From positions 3,066,001-3,130,000 of the forward strand of contig NZ_LN997848.1 of NCBI RefSeq assembly GCF_001511835.1: DNA of 64,000 bases. Direction: 5' to 3'. The first letter of the stretch is position 1; each line of letters starts with the position of its first letter. Position numbers and translations under genes: made by a program. Source of the stretch: Magnetospirillum sp. XM-1 (GTDB taxonomy: Bacteria; Pseudomonadota; Alphaproteobacteria; Rhodospirillales; Magnetospirillaceae). A model generated the notes under the pieces. That model did no database searches. It saw only the letters and a program-made list of their open reading frames with translations, and was not told where the DNA came from. Positions 27,540 to 35,909 of the stretch are shown here, one piece after another.

Positions 27540-30500
27540 GTGCCGGGGGTGTCAGCCGACGACAGGGACACGGCGCAGGACAAGTGGTCCGGCGGCCGCT
27601 GGCGATTCGGCATCCGGGCTAAGCTGGTGGTGGCCGTCGGCACCGTGGCCGGCATGATCATGGTCGCCAGCCTGCTCACCTGGTTCAGCTATTCCGAGAT
27701 CGAGCGCCTGCTGGCGGCGGTGACGCGCACCAACCTGCCGTCGCTGTCCAACGCGCTGAAGCTGTCCGAGGCCACGGCGCGGCTGGCGGCGGCGGCTCCG
27801 GCGTTGGACGGCTCGCAATCCCAGTTCCAGCGCCAGAGCAATTTCGTCGCCCTGCAGCAGCAGACCGAGCGTCTGCTGGCCCTGGTCGATCATCTGGCGG
27901 GCTCCATCGGCGACACCGGCCGGGTCGAGGAACTGCGCTCCATGATCGCCGCCTTCGCCGACAACGTGGTGGACCGCAACATCTTAGTGGATAAGCGGCT
28001 GCAGCTGGCCGAGCGCAGCCGGGCCCAGGCCGAGATCATCAGCCAGCTCGACGTGGAGGTTCACCGCGCCATGGGCGGTCTGGCCGGCGACCCGGCCCTG
28101 GCCACCGTGGTGCTGGCCTCCAACTTCCTGCGCGAGGCGGTGGTGGCCGGCACCCTGGAAAAGGTCGGCGACCTGCGCGGCGCCTATGAGGAGCAGGTGC
28201 GCTCCCTGGCCGAGTTGGTGGACGGCTCGGGCGCCAGGGCCCAGCGGACCCGCGAGTTGACGCGGCGCGTCCTCGCTTTGGGGACGGGGCCGGAAAACGT
28301 CTTCGAGCTGCGCACGCTTCAGATGCTGACCATCGTGCGTCTTGCCGCCGCCAACGACGAGGGCAGGGATCTGGTGGCCCGCACCTCGTCCTCGGTGGGC
28401 CGCCTCGTCTCGGCGGCCGAGGCCGAGGCCGCCGAGAACGAGCGCCGCACCGAAGCCGCGGTGTCCAGCGGCCGGACCACCATGCTGGTGGTGGCCATGC
28501 TGACCTTCTTCGGGCCGCTGCTGTTCATCTGGCTCTATCTGGGGCGCAGCGTGGTGGCGCGTCTGGCCGGTCTGGCGTCCTCCATGCACGCTATCGCAGA
28601 GGGGGATTTCCAGGCCCCCATTCCCGGCGAGGGCAACGACGAGATCACCGACATGGCCGCCGAACTGGCGGTGTTCCGCGACGCCATGGCCAAGCTGCAG
28701 GAATCGTCCGAGGCGCTGATCGAAAGCGAGCGCCGCCTGCGCCGCATCCTCGACACCTCGCCGCTGGCTCTCGCCATCTCGCGGGTGTCGGACAACGCCA
28801 TCTTGCTGGTCAATCCTCGCTGGTCCGAGCTGTACCGGGTGCCCAAGTCCCGCGCCCTGGGCACCACGGTGACGTCGTGCTACGCCGATCCGGAAAACCG
28901 GAACCGGCTGGTGGAACTGGTGAGGAAGCGCGGCTTCGTCGGCGGTTTCGAATGCCGCATGCGGGCCAGCGACGGCCACGAGTTCTGGGCCATGCTGTCG
29001 GCCGCCGAGATCGAGATGGACGGCGAGCCAGCGGTGATCGCCTCGTCCACCGACATCACCCGGCACAAGGAGGAGGAAGCCGCCCTGGCCGAGGCCAAGA
29101 AGGTGGCCGAGGAGGCCAGTCAGGCCAAGTCCCTGTTCCTCGCCACCATGAGCCATGAAATCCGTACCCCCATGAACGGGGTGCTGACCATGGCCCATCT
29201 GCTGGAAGACATGCCGCTGCCCGCCGAACAGCGGGAAATGGCCCGGGTCATCCGCGATTCCGCCACCGCGCTGCTCACCATCATCAACGACATCCTGGAC
29301 TTCTCCAAGATCGAGGCCGGCAAGCTGCAGTTGGAGCTGGTGGAGCTGTCGGTGGCCGATCTGGTGGAAGGGGTGGCCGACCTGCTGACCATCCGCGCCC
29401 AGGAAAAGGGCATCAGCCTGATCACCTTCGTCGATCCCACCCTCACCGACCGGATGGTGGGCGACCCGGTGCGTTTGCGCCAGATCATCACCAATCTGGC
29501 CGGCAACGCCATCAAGTTCACCGACAAGGGGTATGTGCGCATCTCGGTGCGGGCGGTCGATCCGCGCGAACGCCCGCTGCGCCTGGAATTCTCCATCGCC
29601 GACACCGGCATCGGCCTGGATTCCGAGCAGCAGGCCCGTCTGTTCGAACCTTTCATGCAGGCCGACATCACCATTTCCCGGCGCTATGGCGGCACCGGGC
29701 TGGGCCTGTCCATCTGCCGCCGTCTGGTGGCCATGATGGAGGGCGACATCGGGGTGCGCAGCAATATCGGCCAGGGCTCCACCTTCTGGTTCCAGGTGCC
29801 GCTGCAGCCCGCCCTGGCCGAAGCCGCCATGGAGATCGGGCCGGACCTGTCGGGCATCGCCGTCCTGGTCATGGCCGAAGGACCGGTGGCGGCGGAATGC
29901 CTGCGCCAGTATCTCGGCCATCTCGGCGCCCAGGTGGCGGTCGTGGTCGGGGTCGAGAGCGCGGTGGCCGCCGTGCGCGCCGCCGCCCTGGCCGGCTGGA
30001 CCTACGACGTCGCCGTTCTGGACGGCGGCCAGGACTTCCGCCTGCGCATGGGCGTGGCCGGCGCCCTGATGACCGCCGCCGGGTCGGACCTGGATCTGAA
30101 GGTGATCATGCTGGTGGCCCAGGACACCTTTGCCAGCGTCGCCGCCGAGGTCAAGGCCGCCGGCCTGTTCGCCGCCCTGCCCAAGCCGGTGCGTCGCCGC
30201 CAGTTGTGGCGGAGCGTCGCGGCGGCGGTGGGCCGCGCCTCGGCCGAGGACGATTCCGCGGAAAGCGAGGGGATCGAGGAGGGATGGCTGCCGCCGTCCA
30301 TGGAGGAGGCCGCGAGCGCCGGCGCCCTGATCCTGGTCGCCGAGGACAACCCCACCAACAAGGTGGTGATCCGCCACCTGATGGAGCGTCTGGGCTATGC
30401 CATCGAGGTGGTGGGCAATGGCGCCGAGGCGTGGGAGCGCATGCAGATCCGCGATTACGGCCTGCTGCTGACCGATTGCCACATGCCCGAGATGGACGGC

Positions 30501-31115
30501 TACGAGCTGACCCAGCGTATCCGCGAATGGGAGATGGAGACCGGACACCAATTGCCCATCGTGGCGCTGACCGCTGACGCCCTGGCCGGCACGGCGCGGC
30601 GTTGCCTGGATTGCGGCATGAACGCCTTCCTGGCCAAGCCCATCGACCTGGCCCAGCTGGACGCCACCATCCGCCGCCTGCTGCCCGTGGCGGTCGGATT
30701 GCGCCAGCGGCGTTCGGAGGGGCCGCGGCCCGCCTCGCTCTCCGGCGGGATCGCCCCGCTGGTCATCGCCGACGATCCGAACCTGCCGCCGGTCCTCGAC
30801 CTCACACCCATGCGCCAGATCTTCGGCGATATCGGTGACGAGGTGCGCGATCTGCTGGCCCTGTTCGTGGACACCACCCGGCCGCTGGTGGCCGATCTGG
30901 GCGACGCCCTCGAGGCCGGCGATTGCCTGGCGGCGCGCGAGGCGGCCCATTCGGCCAAGGGGGCGGGCAACAGCGCCGGCGCTTTCCGTTTCGCCAAGCT
31001 GTGCGCCGAGGCCGAAGCCGCCGCCGCCGCCGCCGACCTCGGCCGGGCGATGGCCGTGTTTCCCGCCCTGGAAGCCGCCTTCGACGAAGCCGCCGAGGCG
31101 GTGGCCGCGGTATAG
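27540..31115 (+). CDS. Large hybrid histidine kinase (TorS-like) with two receivers and HPt
   Basis: About 1191 residues from GTG 27540, preferred because GGGGGAGAG lies six bases upstream; ATG 27504 in frame lacks an RBS. Order: membrane helix, long helical periplasmic sensor resembling TorS, second helix and HAMP, PAS (about 395-515), HisKA with His539 (TMSHEIRTPMNG), HATPase, a first receiver, a second receiver with phospho-Asp979 (LLTDCHMPEMDG), and C-terminal HPt with His1137 (AAHSAKGAG). The first receiver lacks the N-terminal acidic pair (VLVMAEG) and is probably a pseudo-receiver. No TorT-like partner is adjacent. Confidence 0.9.
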   Translation: MPGVSADDRDTAQDKWSGGRWRFGIRAKLVVAVGTVAGMIMVASLLTWFSYSEIERLLAAVTRTNLPSLSNALKLSEATARLAAAAPALDGSQSQFQRQSNFVALQQQTERLLALVDHLAGSIGDTGRVEELRSMIAAFADNVVDRNILVDKRLQLAERSRAQAEIISQLDVEVHRAMGGLAGDPALATVVLASNFLREAVVAGTLEKVGDLRGAYEEQVRSLAELVDGSGARAQRTRELTRRVLALGTGPENVFELRTLQMLTIVRLAAANDEGRDLVARTSSSVGRLVSAAEAEAAENERRTEAAVSSGRTTMLVVAMLTFFGPLLFIWLYLGRSVVARLAGLASSMHAIAEGDFQAPIPGEGNDEITDMAAELAVFRDAMAKLQESSEALIESERRLRRILDTSPLALAISRVSDNAILLVNPRWSELYRVPKSRALGTTVTSCYADPENRNRLVELVRKRGFVGGFECRMRASDGHEFWAMLSAAEIEMDGEPAVIASSTDITRHKEEEAALAEAKKVAEEASQAKSLFLATMSHEIRTPMNGVLTMAHLLEDMPLPAEQREMARVIRDSATALLTIINDILDFSKIEAGKLQLELVELSVADLVEGVADLLTIRAQEKGISLITFVDPTLTDRMVGDPVRLRQIITNLAGNAIKFTDKGYVRISVRAVDPRERPLRLEFSIADTGIGLDSEQQARLFEPFMQADITISRRYGGTGLGLSICRRLVAMMEGDIGVRSNIGQGSTFWFQVPLQPALAEAAMEIGPDLSGIAVLVMAEGPVAAECLRQYLGHLGAQVAVVVGVESAVAAVRAAALAGWTYDVAVLDGGQDFRLRMGVAGALMTAAGSDLDLKVIMLVAQDTFASVAAEVKAAGLFAALPKPVRRRQLWRSVAAAVGRASAEDDSAESEGIEEGWLPPSMEEAASAGALILVAEDNPTNKVVIRHLMERLGYAIEVVGNGAEAWERMQIRDYGLLLTDCHMPEMDGYELTQRIREWEMETGHQLPIVALTADALAGTARRCLDCGMNAFLAKPIDLAQLDATIRRLLPVAVGLRQRRSEGPRPASLSGGIAPLVIADDPNLPPVLDLTPMRQIFGDIGDEVRDLLALFVDTTRPLVADLGDALEAGDCLAAREAAHSAKGAGNSAGAFRFAKLCAEAEAAAAAADLGRAMAVFPALEAAFDEAAEAVAAV

Positions 31116-31447
31116 CCGTTTTCCTTTGTCGTCATCCCGGAAGTGCGAGGCGCTATTCGGGATGCGGGAGCCGTTCCCCCCTGGGTCCCGGCTCAAGGCC
31201 GGGATGACGAAGGAAGAATAAAAAAGGTCATGTCTGCGCCGGCTGTTGGTGGTCCATATGGCTCGCCAACAGCGGAGGATTACAAGGTTTTGCCGTCTGG
31301 TATGGACGTCATGCGCGGACTTCATCCGCGCATCCACGCGGGGCCGTCCGGCACTATGCCGCCGGAAAGACGTGGATGGCCGGGTCAAGCCCGGCCATGA
31401 CGAAGGCCAGACGGTGCAGGACCGCCAACAGGTTCTGCCGACATGGT
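31116..31447. repeat. Two intergenic palindromic repeats
   Basis: This gap without genes holds two large palindromes. First: TCGTCATCCCGG at 31129-31140 inverted at 31199-31210 (CCGGGATGACGA), with GGGTCCCGGCTCAAGGCC inside. Second: about 31302-31405, with an ATGCGCGGA/TCCGCGCAT hairpin and ATGGCCGGG-TCAAG-CCCGGCCAT (31376-31399 region). Both types (CATCCCGG and CATGGCCGGG) are common dispersed intergenic repeats of alphaproteobacteria (known). They separate the hybrid-kinase gene from the convergent rpmJ. Confidence 0.7.
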
Positions 31448-31486
31448 AAAAAGAAAACCGCGCTCCCGGTGGGGGAGCGCGGTTTG
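31448..31486 (-). terminator. Rho-independent terminator of rpmJ
   Basis: Stem AACCGCGCTCCC / GGGAGCGCGGTT with a short loop; on the minus strand it is followed by TTCTTTTT. It lies about 43 bases past the rpmJ stop codon. Confidence 0.85.
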
Positions 31487-31528
31487 CTTCGATCCGAGCC
31501 TGTAAGGGCGCCGACCGGCTGCCGGACG

Positions 31529-31654
31529 TTAGCCCTGGCGAGCCTTGAAGCGGGGGTTCGTCTTGTTGATGACGTAGACCCGGCCCTTGCGGCGAACGAT
31601 GCGGCAATTCTTGTCGCGCAGCTTGGCCGACTTCAGCGAGTTACGAATCTTCAT
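31529..31654 (-). CDS. rpmJ: 50S ribosomal protein L36
   Basis: A 41-residue basic protein that reads [20 protein letters not shown] and ends [12 protein letters not shown], the form of bL36 found in alphaproteobacteria (single cysteine at C17, without the four-ligand zinc set). AGGAAG lies nine bases before the ATG. It belongs to the large ribosomal subunit. It is a single-gene unit with its own terminator, away from the main ribosomal operons, as often seen in this class. Confidence 0.95.
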
Positions 31655-31800
31655 GGTCCGACTTCCTAAAGCGTAATTGTCGCCGAAACGACGTCACTTG
31701 GGTTCGCAAGCGCGAGGCCGGGAAAATACGGAAACCAGGGCGGGCTGTCAACAGCTCGTGAAACGTTTTTTTTCGAATTTCTGAAGTTATACTCCTGGCC

Positions 31801-32592
31801 ATGCTGAAGTTCATTCCCGACCCCCACGGAACCCCTGTCGCCTTCCATACCGTCGATGGGCGCGCCGACGCTCGGGCGCTGGTGGTCTGCGACCATGCCT
31901 CGGCGGCCATTCCCGCCAGTCTCGGCGATCTGGGCGTGGGCAAGGCCGAACGGATCAGCCATGTGGCCTGGGACATCGGCGCCGCCCGCGTCGCCGCCCT
32001 GGTGGCCGAGGCCCTGGGCTGTCCGGCGGTGCTGGCCGGAATCAGCCGTCTGGTCATCGACTGCAACCGGCAGCCCGGCGACCCGTCCTCCATTCCCGCC
32101 CGGACCTGCGGGGTGAGGGTGCCGGGCAACGAGGCCGTGGACGAAGCCGAGGCCGACAATCGCGCCCGGTCGTGGTTCTGGCCCTATCATACCGAGATCG
32201 GCGACCGCATCGCCCATCTGTGGCGCCATGGCCGCCCGCCGGCGGTGGTGGCGATTCACAGCTTCACGCCTTGCATCAAGGGCCAGATGCCGCGCCGTTG
32301 GCATGTGGGCGTGCTGTGGAACCGCGATCCGCGCATGGCGGCGCCGGTGCTGGCGGCCTTGAGGGCGCGCGGCGATCTGGTGGTGGGCGACAACCAGCCC
32401 TATTCGGGCCGCGAGATCAACTACACGCTCGATACCCATGCCGGCGCGGCGGGACTGCCCAACGTCTCGTTCGAAATCCGCCAGGATCTGGTGGCCGACG
32501 AAGCCGGCTGCATCCGCTGGGCCGCCATCCTGGCCGGGGTGCTGGGCGGCGTCCTGGCCGACGACGGACTGTACCGCGCCGAAATCTATTAG
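31801..32592 (+). CDS. N-formylglutamate amidohydrolase family protein
   Basis: 263 residues. FGase-family features: LVVCDHASAAIPASL near the start, HVAWDIGAARVA, SRLVIDCNR, and HSFTPCIKGQMPRRWHVGVL with a later SFEIRQD. Members hydrolyse N-formylglutamate to glutamate plus formate in histidine breakdown, or act on related amides. No hut genes are in the window, so this may be one of the broader-specificity paralogues. It overlaps the convergent 40-residue lipoprotein gene by four bases. Confidence 0.85.
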   Translation: MLKFIPDPHGTPVAFHTVDGRADARALVVCDHASAAIPASLGDLGVGKAERISHVAWDIGAARVAALVAEALGCPAVLAGISRLVIDCNRQPGDPSSIPARTCGVRVPGNEAVDEAEADNRARSWFWPYHTEIGDRIAHLWRHGRPPAVVAIHSFTPCIKGQMPRRWHVGVLWNRDPRMAAPVLAALRARGDLVVGDNQPYSGREINYTLDTHAGAAGLPNVSFEIRQDLVADEAGCIRWAAILAGVLGGVLADDGLYRAEIY

Positions 32593-32711
32593 AATCCGGT
32601 ATTGAAGACGGAACAGCCGCCCCGGGTGCGGTCGTTGTTGCCCTTGATTTCGCAATTGCCGCAGGCGGCCAGCGACAGGCACAAAAGCATGGCGGTCATC
32701 AGATATCGCAT
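32589..32711 (-). CDS. Very small lipoprotein, 40 residues
   Basis: Starts at ATG 32711 with AAGGTAGGG about three to eleven bases upstream. It reads as a signal sequence (MRYLMTAMLLCLSLAAC, lipobox LAAC with Cys17), leaving a 24-residue mature peptide with three cysteines (the lipidated one included, CGNCEIKGNN...GGCSVF). It resembles entericidin-size lipoproteins in size only. Upstream are a long hairpin (32728-32761) and a copy of the repeated structured element (32763-32832), both on its transcript if transcribed from further upstream. Confidence 0.65.
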   Translation of the reverse strand: MRYLMTAMLLCLSLAACGNCEIKGNNDRTRGGCSVFNTGF

Positions 32712-32762
32712 GGCCCTACCTTTTACCAAGATGCGCTGATCGAAATCGATCCGCGCATCTTC

Positions 32763-32832
32763 GCCCTCAATCGCCGGGCGCCGCCGGTGGCGGCTTGGCT
32801 CCCGCCGCATAAGCGGCGCGACCCCTTGGGCC
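32763..32832 (-). repeat. Structured repeat element, copy on minus strand
   Basis: Read on the minus strand it runs GGCCCAAGGGG ... TTAT-capped stem ... AGCCAAGC ... GCGCCCGGCGATTGAGGGC. Predicted helices: outer GCCC/GGGC, second GGG/CCC, a TTAT hairpin with stem CGCCGC/GCGGCG, and a GCCGCC-ACC-GGCGGC hairpin. It is nearly identical to the copy at 56596-56666 except in the TTAT stem, where paired bases change together. A second, unrelated hairpin (32836-32870) precedes it by three bases. It lies in the leader of the 40-residue lipoprotein gene. Confidence 0.7.
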
Positions 32833-32953
32833 TATTCAAACCGCAATGAGTCTGGCTCATCGCGGTTTGAGATTAGCATGTCGCAACACCCCGCTTGAAC
32901 CGGCATCCGCGCTTGGCTATGGTTCGGGCCGATTTCCAGCAGGGAGCCTGTCC

Positions 32954-33217
32954 ATGAGCGACGACCAGAACACCAGCCAGATCGGCGGCATCGCGGCCGA
33001 GGCGCTGCGGCAGTTCATCGACCGCATCGAGCGGCTGGAAGAGGAAAAGAAGGCGCTGGCCGCCGACATCAAGGATGTCTACGCCCAGTGCAAGAGCCAG
33101 GGCTTCGACACCAAGATCATCCGCAAGATCGTGGCGCTCCGGAAGCGCGACCGCCAGGAGCGGGAAGAGGAGCAGCAGATCCTCGACCTCTACCTCGCCG
33201 CCATCGGCGAGGCCTGA
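32954..33217 (+). CDS. gapR: GapR nucleoid-associated protein (DUF2312)
   Basis: 87 residues from ATG 32954 with AGGGAG about eight bases upstream; an in-frame upstream start would begin inside the 32836-32870 hairpin. The helical core [20 protein letters not shown], then [20 protein letters not shown] and [12 protein letters not shown], is diagnostic of DUF2312. The Caulobacter GapR protein binds overtwisted DNA ahead of polymerases and assists gyrase and topoisomerase IV (known). Single gene. Confidence 0.92.
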   Translation: MSDDQNTSQIGGIAAEALRQFIDRIERLEEEKKALAADIKDVYAQCKSQGFDTKIIRKIVALRKRDRQEREEEQQILDLYLAAIGEA

Positions 33218-33254
33218 GCCCCGTACCATCCATCGCCGGCGGGCGTGGAAACAA

Positions 33255-33287
33255 AAACGGCGCGGTGCCCTGGGGCCCGCGCCGTTT
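33255..33287 (-). terminator. Terminator of the mucR-like gene (bidirectional stem)
   Basis: Stem AAACGGCGCGG / CCGCGCCGTTT. The minus-strand reading continues TTTTTGTTT, a good U-tract, and lies just after the mucR stop (33309). The plus-strand reading has only TTTG, so it would end gapR transcripts weakly. Confidence 0.7.
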
Positions 33288-33308
33288 GCATGTCTGCGGC
33301 AATGACGC

Positions 33309-33764
33309 CTAGCGGCGGCCGCGCCGGGTCGGCTTGTCGGTGGTTTCGCCGGCCTTGCGGCCCAGGCCGATCTTCTTGGCGAAGTCCGAACGCTGGGCGG
33401 CGTAGTTGGGGGCGACCATGGGGTAGTCGGGCGGCAGGCCCCACTTCATCCGGTACTCGTCCGGGGTCATGTTGTAGGTGGTGCGCAGATGCCGCTTCAG
33501 CATCTTCAACTTCTTGCCGTCCTCGAGACAGATGATGTAGTCGGGGGTGACCGACTTCTTGACGGCGATGGCGGGCTTCGGCGCCTCGGACTTTGCTTCC
33601 GGCTGGCCGCCTTCAAGGGATGAAAGCGAGCCGTAGACCGTATTGATCAGTTCCGGCAATTGTCCAGCCGGCACCGGATTCTTTCCCACATAGGCGGCGA
33701 CTACATCGACGGCCATGCGCAGCAGGTCGTCACGATTGGCCTTGTCCGAGTTGATGTCGCTCAT
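33309..33764 (-). CDS. MucR/Ros family transcriptional regulator
   Basis: 151 residues. The Ros/MucR domain (about 72-135) reads DYIICLEDGKKLKMLKRHLR, then TTYNMTPDEYRMKWGLPPDY and PMVAPNYAAQRS. Classical members bind structural zinc through Cys-x2-Cys and His-x-His ligands; here the second Cys position is Asp (CLED), as in zinc-independent members known from rhizobia. It probably binds AT-rich promoter DNA. The AT-rich palindromes just upstream (33795-33805, 33829-33843) are candidate autoregulatory sites. Confidence 0.88.
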   Translation of the reverse strand: MSDINSDKANRDDLLRMAVDVVAAYVGKNPVPAGQLPELINTVYGSLSSLEGGQPEAKSEAPKPAIAVKKSVTPDYIICLEDGKKLKMLKRHLRTTYNMTPDEYRMKWGLPPDYPMVAPNYAAQRSDFAKKIGLGRKAGETTDKPTRRGRR

Positions 33765-34103
33765 CTGTCTGTCCGACCGTAGTTTGTTGGCATAATTGAA
33801 TCAATGAACGCATGGCTGCATTTCACTGTCAATTGGAAATTGAATCTCGTGAATAATGAGTTCTTGGAGTTGGTATGAGTTTCAATAATCATCATCCCGA
33901 TGGACGGGGGTTTACGCCCATAGTCTGTATAGAGGGCAGGGTTTCTATTGCCGCTATGCCCAAACATGATCCGATTGGGATAATCCTCGCCACCGCGCTG
34001 TGTCGCTATCGGGCGTGCCCCATAAGCTTGTGGCGCATTGGCAAGACGGTCCGACATATGGTATCTAGCCCTTTCGAACCAGGATCGCCGAGGTAGGGTG
34101 TTG
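33765..34103. promoter_or_regulatory. AT-rich divergent control region of mucR-like gene and rpiB
   Basis: 339 bases with markedly lower GC than the flanks and no convincing gene. Palindromes ATTGA-A-TCAAT (33795-33805) and TCAATT-GGA-AATTGA (33829-33843) lie 30-80 bases upstream of the mucR-like start. A possible promoter for rpiB is TTGGCA (34038-34043), 18-base spacer, TATCTA (34062-34067). Short ORFs on both strands here have no RBS and no recognisable sequence. Confidence 0.45.
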
Positions 34104-34538
34104 ATGAGCGCGAAAACCATTGCCGTTGCCTGTGATCACGGTGCCATCGAGATGAAGGAATTGCTGGTCAAGGACTTGTCCTCGGCTGGGTGGACGGTGC
34201 TTGATCTCGGAACCGACGGGCCCGATTCGGTGGACTATCCCGATTTCGCGGTGAAGATGGCCGAGGCGCTGAAGGATGGCCGGGTTGAGCGCGGCGTGCT
34301 GCTGTGCGGCACCGGCATCGGCATTTCCATCGCCGCCAACCGCTTCGTCCATGTCCGCGCCGCCCTGGTCCACGACGCCTTCGGGGCGCGCATGTGCCGC
34401 CAGCACAATGACGCCAACGTCCTGGTGATGGGCGGGCGCACCACCGGCCCCGAGGTGGCCCGCGACTGCCTGAAGATTTTCCTCGAAACCGAATTCGAGG
34501 GCGGCCGCCACGCCAAGCGCGTCGCCAAGATGTCCTGA
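34104..34538 (+). CDS. rpiB: Ribose-5-phosphate isomerase B
   Basis: 144 residues, family length. Motifs: [34 protein letters not shown], and the phosphate/active-site loop [17 protein letters not shown] followed by [15 protein letters not shown]. It interconverts ribose-5-phosphate and ribulose-5-phosphate in the pentose phosphate pathway. Catalytic Cys is C69-region in LLCGTGIG. glyA follows 29 bases later, a common alphaproteobacterial pairing. Confidence 0.94.
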   Translation: MSAKTIAVACDHGAIEMKELLVKDLSSAGWTVLDLGTDGPDSVDYPDFAVKMAEALKDGRVERGVLLCGTGIGISIAANRFVHVRAALVHDAFGARMCRQHNDANVLVMGGRTTGPEVARDCLKIFLETEFEGGRHAKRVAKMS

Positions 34539-34567
34539 CCAACCCGTTGCCATCTGAAAGAGACCCG

Positions 34568-35851
34568 ATGTCCAGCGCCCCCACCGATGCCTTTTTCCGC
34601 ACCCCGCTTTCCGAGCGTGACCCCGAAGTCTTCGCGGCCATCACCAAGGAACTGAAGCGCCAGCAGGACCAGATCGAGCTGATCGCCTCCGAGAACATCG
34701 TCTCGCGCGCTGTCCTCGAGGCCCAGGGCTCGGTGATGACCAACAAGTATGCCGAGGGCTATCCCGGCAAGCGCTATTACGGCGGCTGCGAGTTCGTGGA
34801 CATCGCCGAAAGCCTGGCCATCTCGCGCGCCTGCCAGATCTTCGGCTGCACCTACGCCAACGTCCAGCCCAGCTCGGGCTCGCAGGCCAATCAGGGCGTG
34901 TTCATGGCGCTGTTGCAGCCCGGCGACACCATCATGGGCATGAGCCTCGCCGCCGGCGGCCATCTGACCCACGGCGCCGCTCCCAACCAGTCGGGCAAGT
35001 GGTTCAAGGCCGTGCAGTACGGCGTGCGCAAGCAGGATGCCCAGATCGACTTCGCCGAGGTGGAGGAACTGGCCCGCACCCACAAGCCGAAGCTGATCAT
35101 CGCCGGCGGCTCGGCCTATCCGCGCACCATCGACTTCGCCCGCTTCCGCAAGATCGCCGACGAGGTCGGGGCCTTTTTCATGGTGGACATGGCGCACTTC
35201 GCCGGCCTGGTGGCGGGCGGCGTGTATCCCAATCCGCTGCCCCATGCCCATGTGGTGACCACCACCACCCACAAGACCCTGCGCGGGCCCCGTGGCGGCA
35301 TGATCCTGTCCAACGATGCCGAGATCGGCAAGAAGATCAACTCGGCCATCTTCCCGGGCATCCAGGGCGGTCCGCTGATGCATGTCATCGCCGGCAAGGC
35401 GGTGGCCTTCGGCGAGGCGCTGAAGCCCGAGTTCAAGCTCTACGCCAAGCAGGTGGTCGACAACGCCCGCGCCCTGGCCGACACCCTGGTGCGTCGCGGC
35501 CTGGACATCGTGTCGGGCGGCACCGATTCGCATCTGATGCTGGTGGACCTGCGGCCCAAGAAGCTGACCGGCAAGGCCGCCGAGGCCAGCCTTGAGCATG
35601 CCGGCATGACCTGCAACAAGAACGGCATTCCCTTCGATCCCGAGAAGCCGACCATCACCTCGGGCGTGCGCCTGGGCACTCCGGCGGCGACGACCCGCGG
35701 CTTCGGCGTCGAGGAGTTCAAGAAGGTGGGCGAGCTGATCGGCGACGTCCTCGACGGTTTGGCCGCCAACCCCGAGGACAACTCGGCGGCCGAGGCCCGG
35801 GCGCGGGCCGAGGTGGCGGAGCTGTGCAAGCGCTTCCCGATCTACCAGTAA
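34568..35851 (+). CDS. glyA: Serine hydroxymethyltransferase
   Basis: 427 residues from ATG 34568 (AAAGAGA seven bases upstream; an upstream ATG at 34547 is less likely). PLP enzyme that exchanges the hydroxymethyl group between serine and tetrahydrofolate. Visible: [35 protein letters not shown], the PLP lysine in [13 protein letters not shown], and [13 protein letters not shown]. It supplies glycine and one-carbon units. It is followed by a strong stem at 35864-35887 and then nrdR. Confidence 0.96.
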   Translation: MSSAPTDAFFRTPLSERDPEVFAAITKELKRQQDQIELIASENIVSRAVLEAQGSVMTNKYAEGYPGKRYYGGCEFVDIAESLAISRACQIFGCTYANVQPSSGSQANQGVFMALLQPGDTIMGMSLAAGGHLTHGAAPNQSGKWFKAVQYGVRKQDAQIDFAEVEELARTHKPKLIIAGGSAYPRTIDFARFRKIADEVGAFFMVDMAHFAGLVAGGVYPNPLPHAHVVTTTTHKTLRGPRGGMILSNDAEIGKKINSAIFPGIQGGPLMHVIAGKAVAFGEALKPEFKLYAKQVVDNARALADTLVRRGLDIVSGGTDSHLMLVDLRPKKLTGKAAEASLEHAGMTCNKNGIPFDPEKPTITSGVRLGTPAATTRGFGVEEFKKVGELIGDVLDGLAANPEDNSAAEARARAEVAELCKRFPIYQ

Positions 35852-35863
35852 TCAAGCAAGGGA

Positions 35864-35887
35864 CGGAGGCGGCAAGGACCGCCTCCG
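35864..35887 (+). terminator. Hairpin after glyA
   Basis: Perfect 9-bp stem CGGAGGCGG-CAAGGA-CCGCCTCCG without a real U-tract. It may be an attenuating or stabilising stem rather than a full terminator, since nrdR begins 22 bases later. Confidence 0.5.
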
Positions 35888-35909
35888 CCGTATTCCGGGG
35901 GGAAAGATC

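Noticed and set aside
27984..31607. 1207-codon minus-strand ORF across the hybrid kinase
   Set aside because: Antisense shadow with repetitive Gly/His/Gln composition and no domain; it also runs through palindromic repeats.
33761..34120. Short ORFs on both strands (33761-34120 minus, 33875-34096 plus) in the mucR-rpiB gap
   Set aside because: No ribosome binding sites, no recognisable sequence, and the region looks like an AT-rich control region.
34539..34567. Glycine riboswitch ahead of glyA
   Set aside because: The rpiB-glyA gap is 29 bases, far too short.
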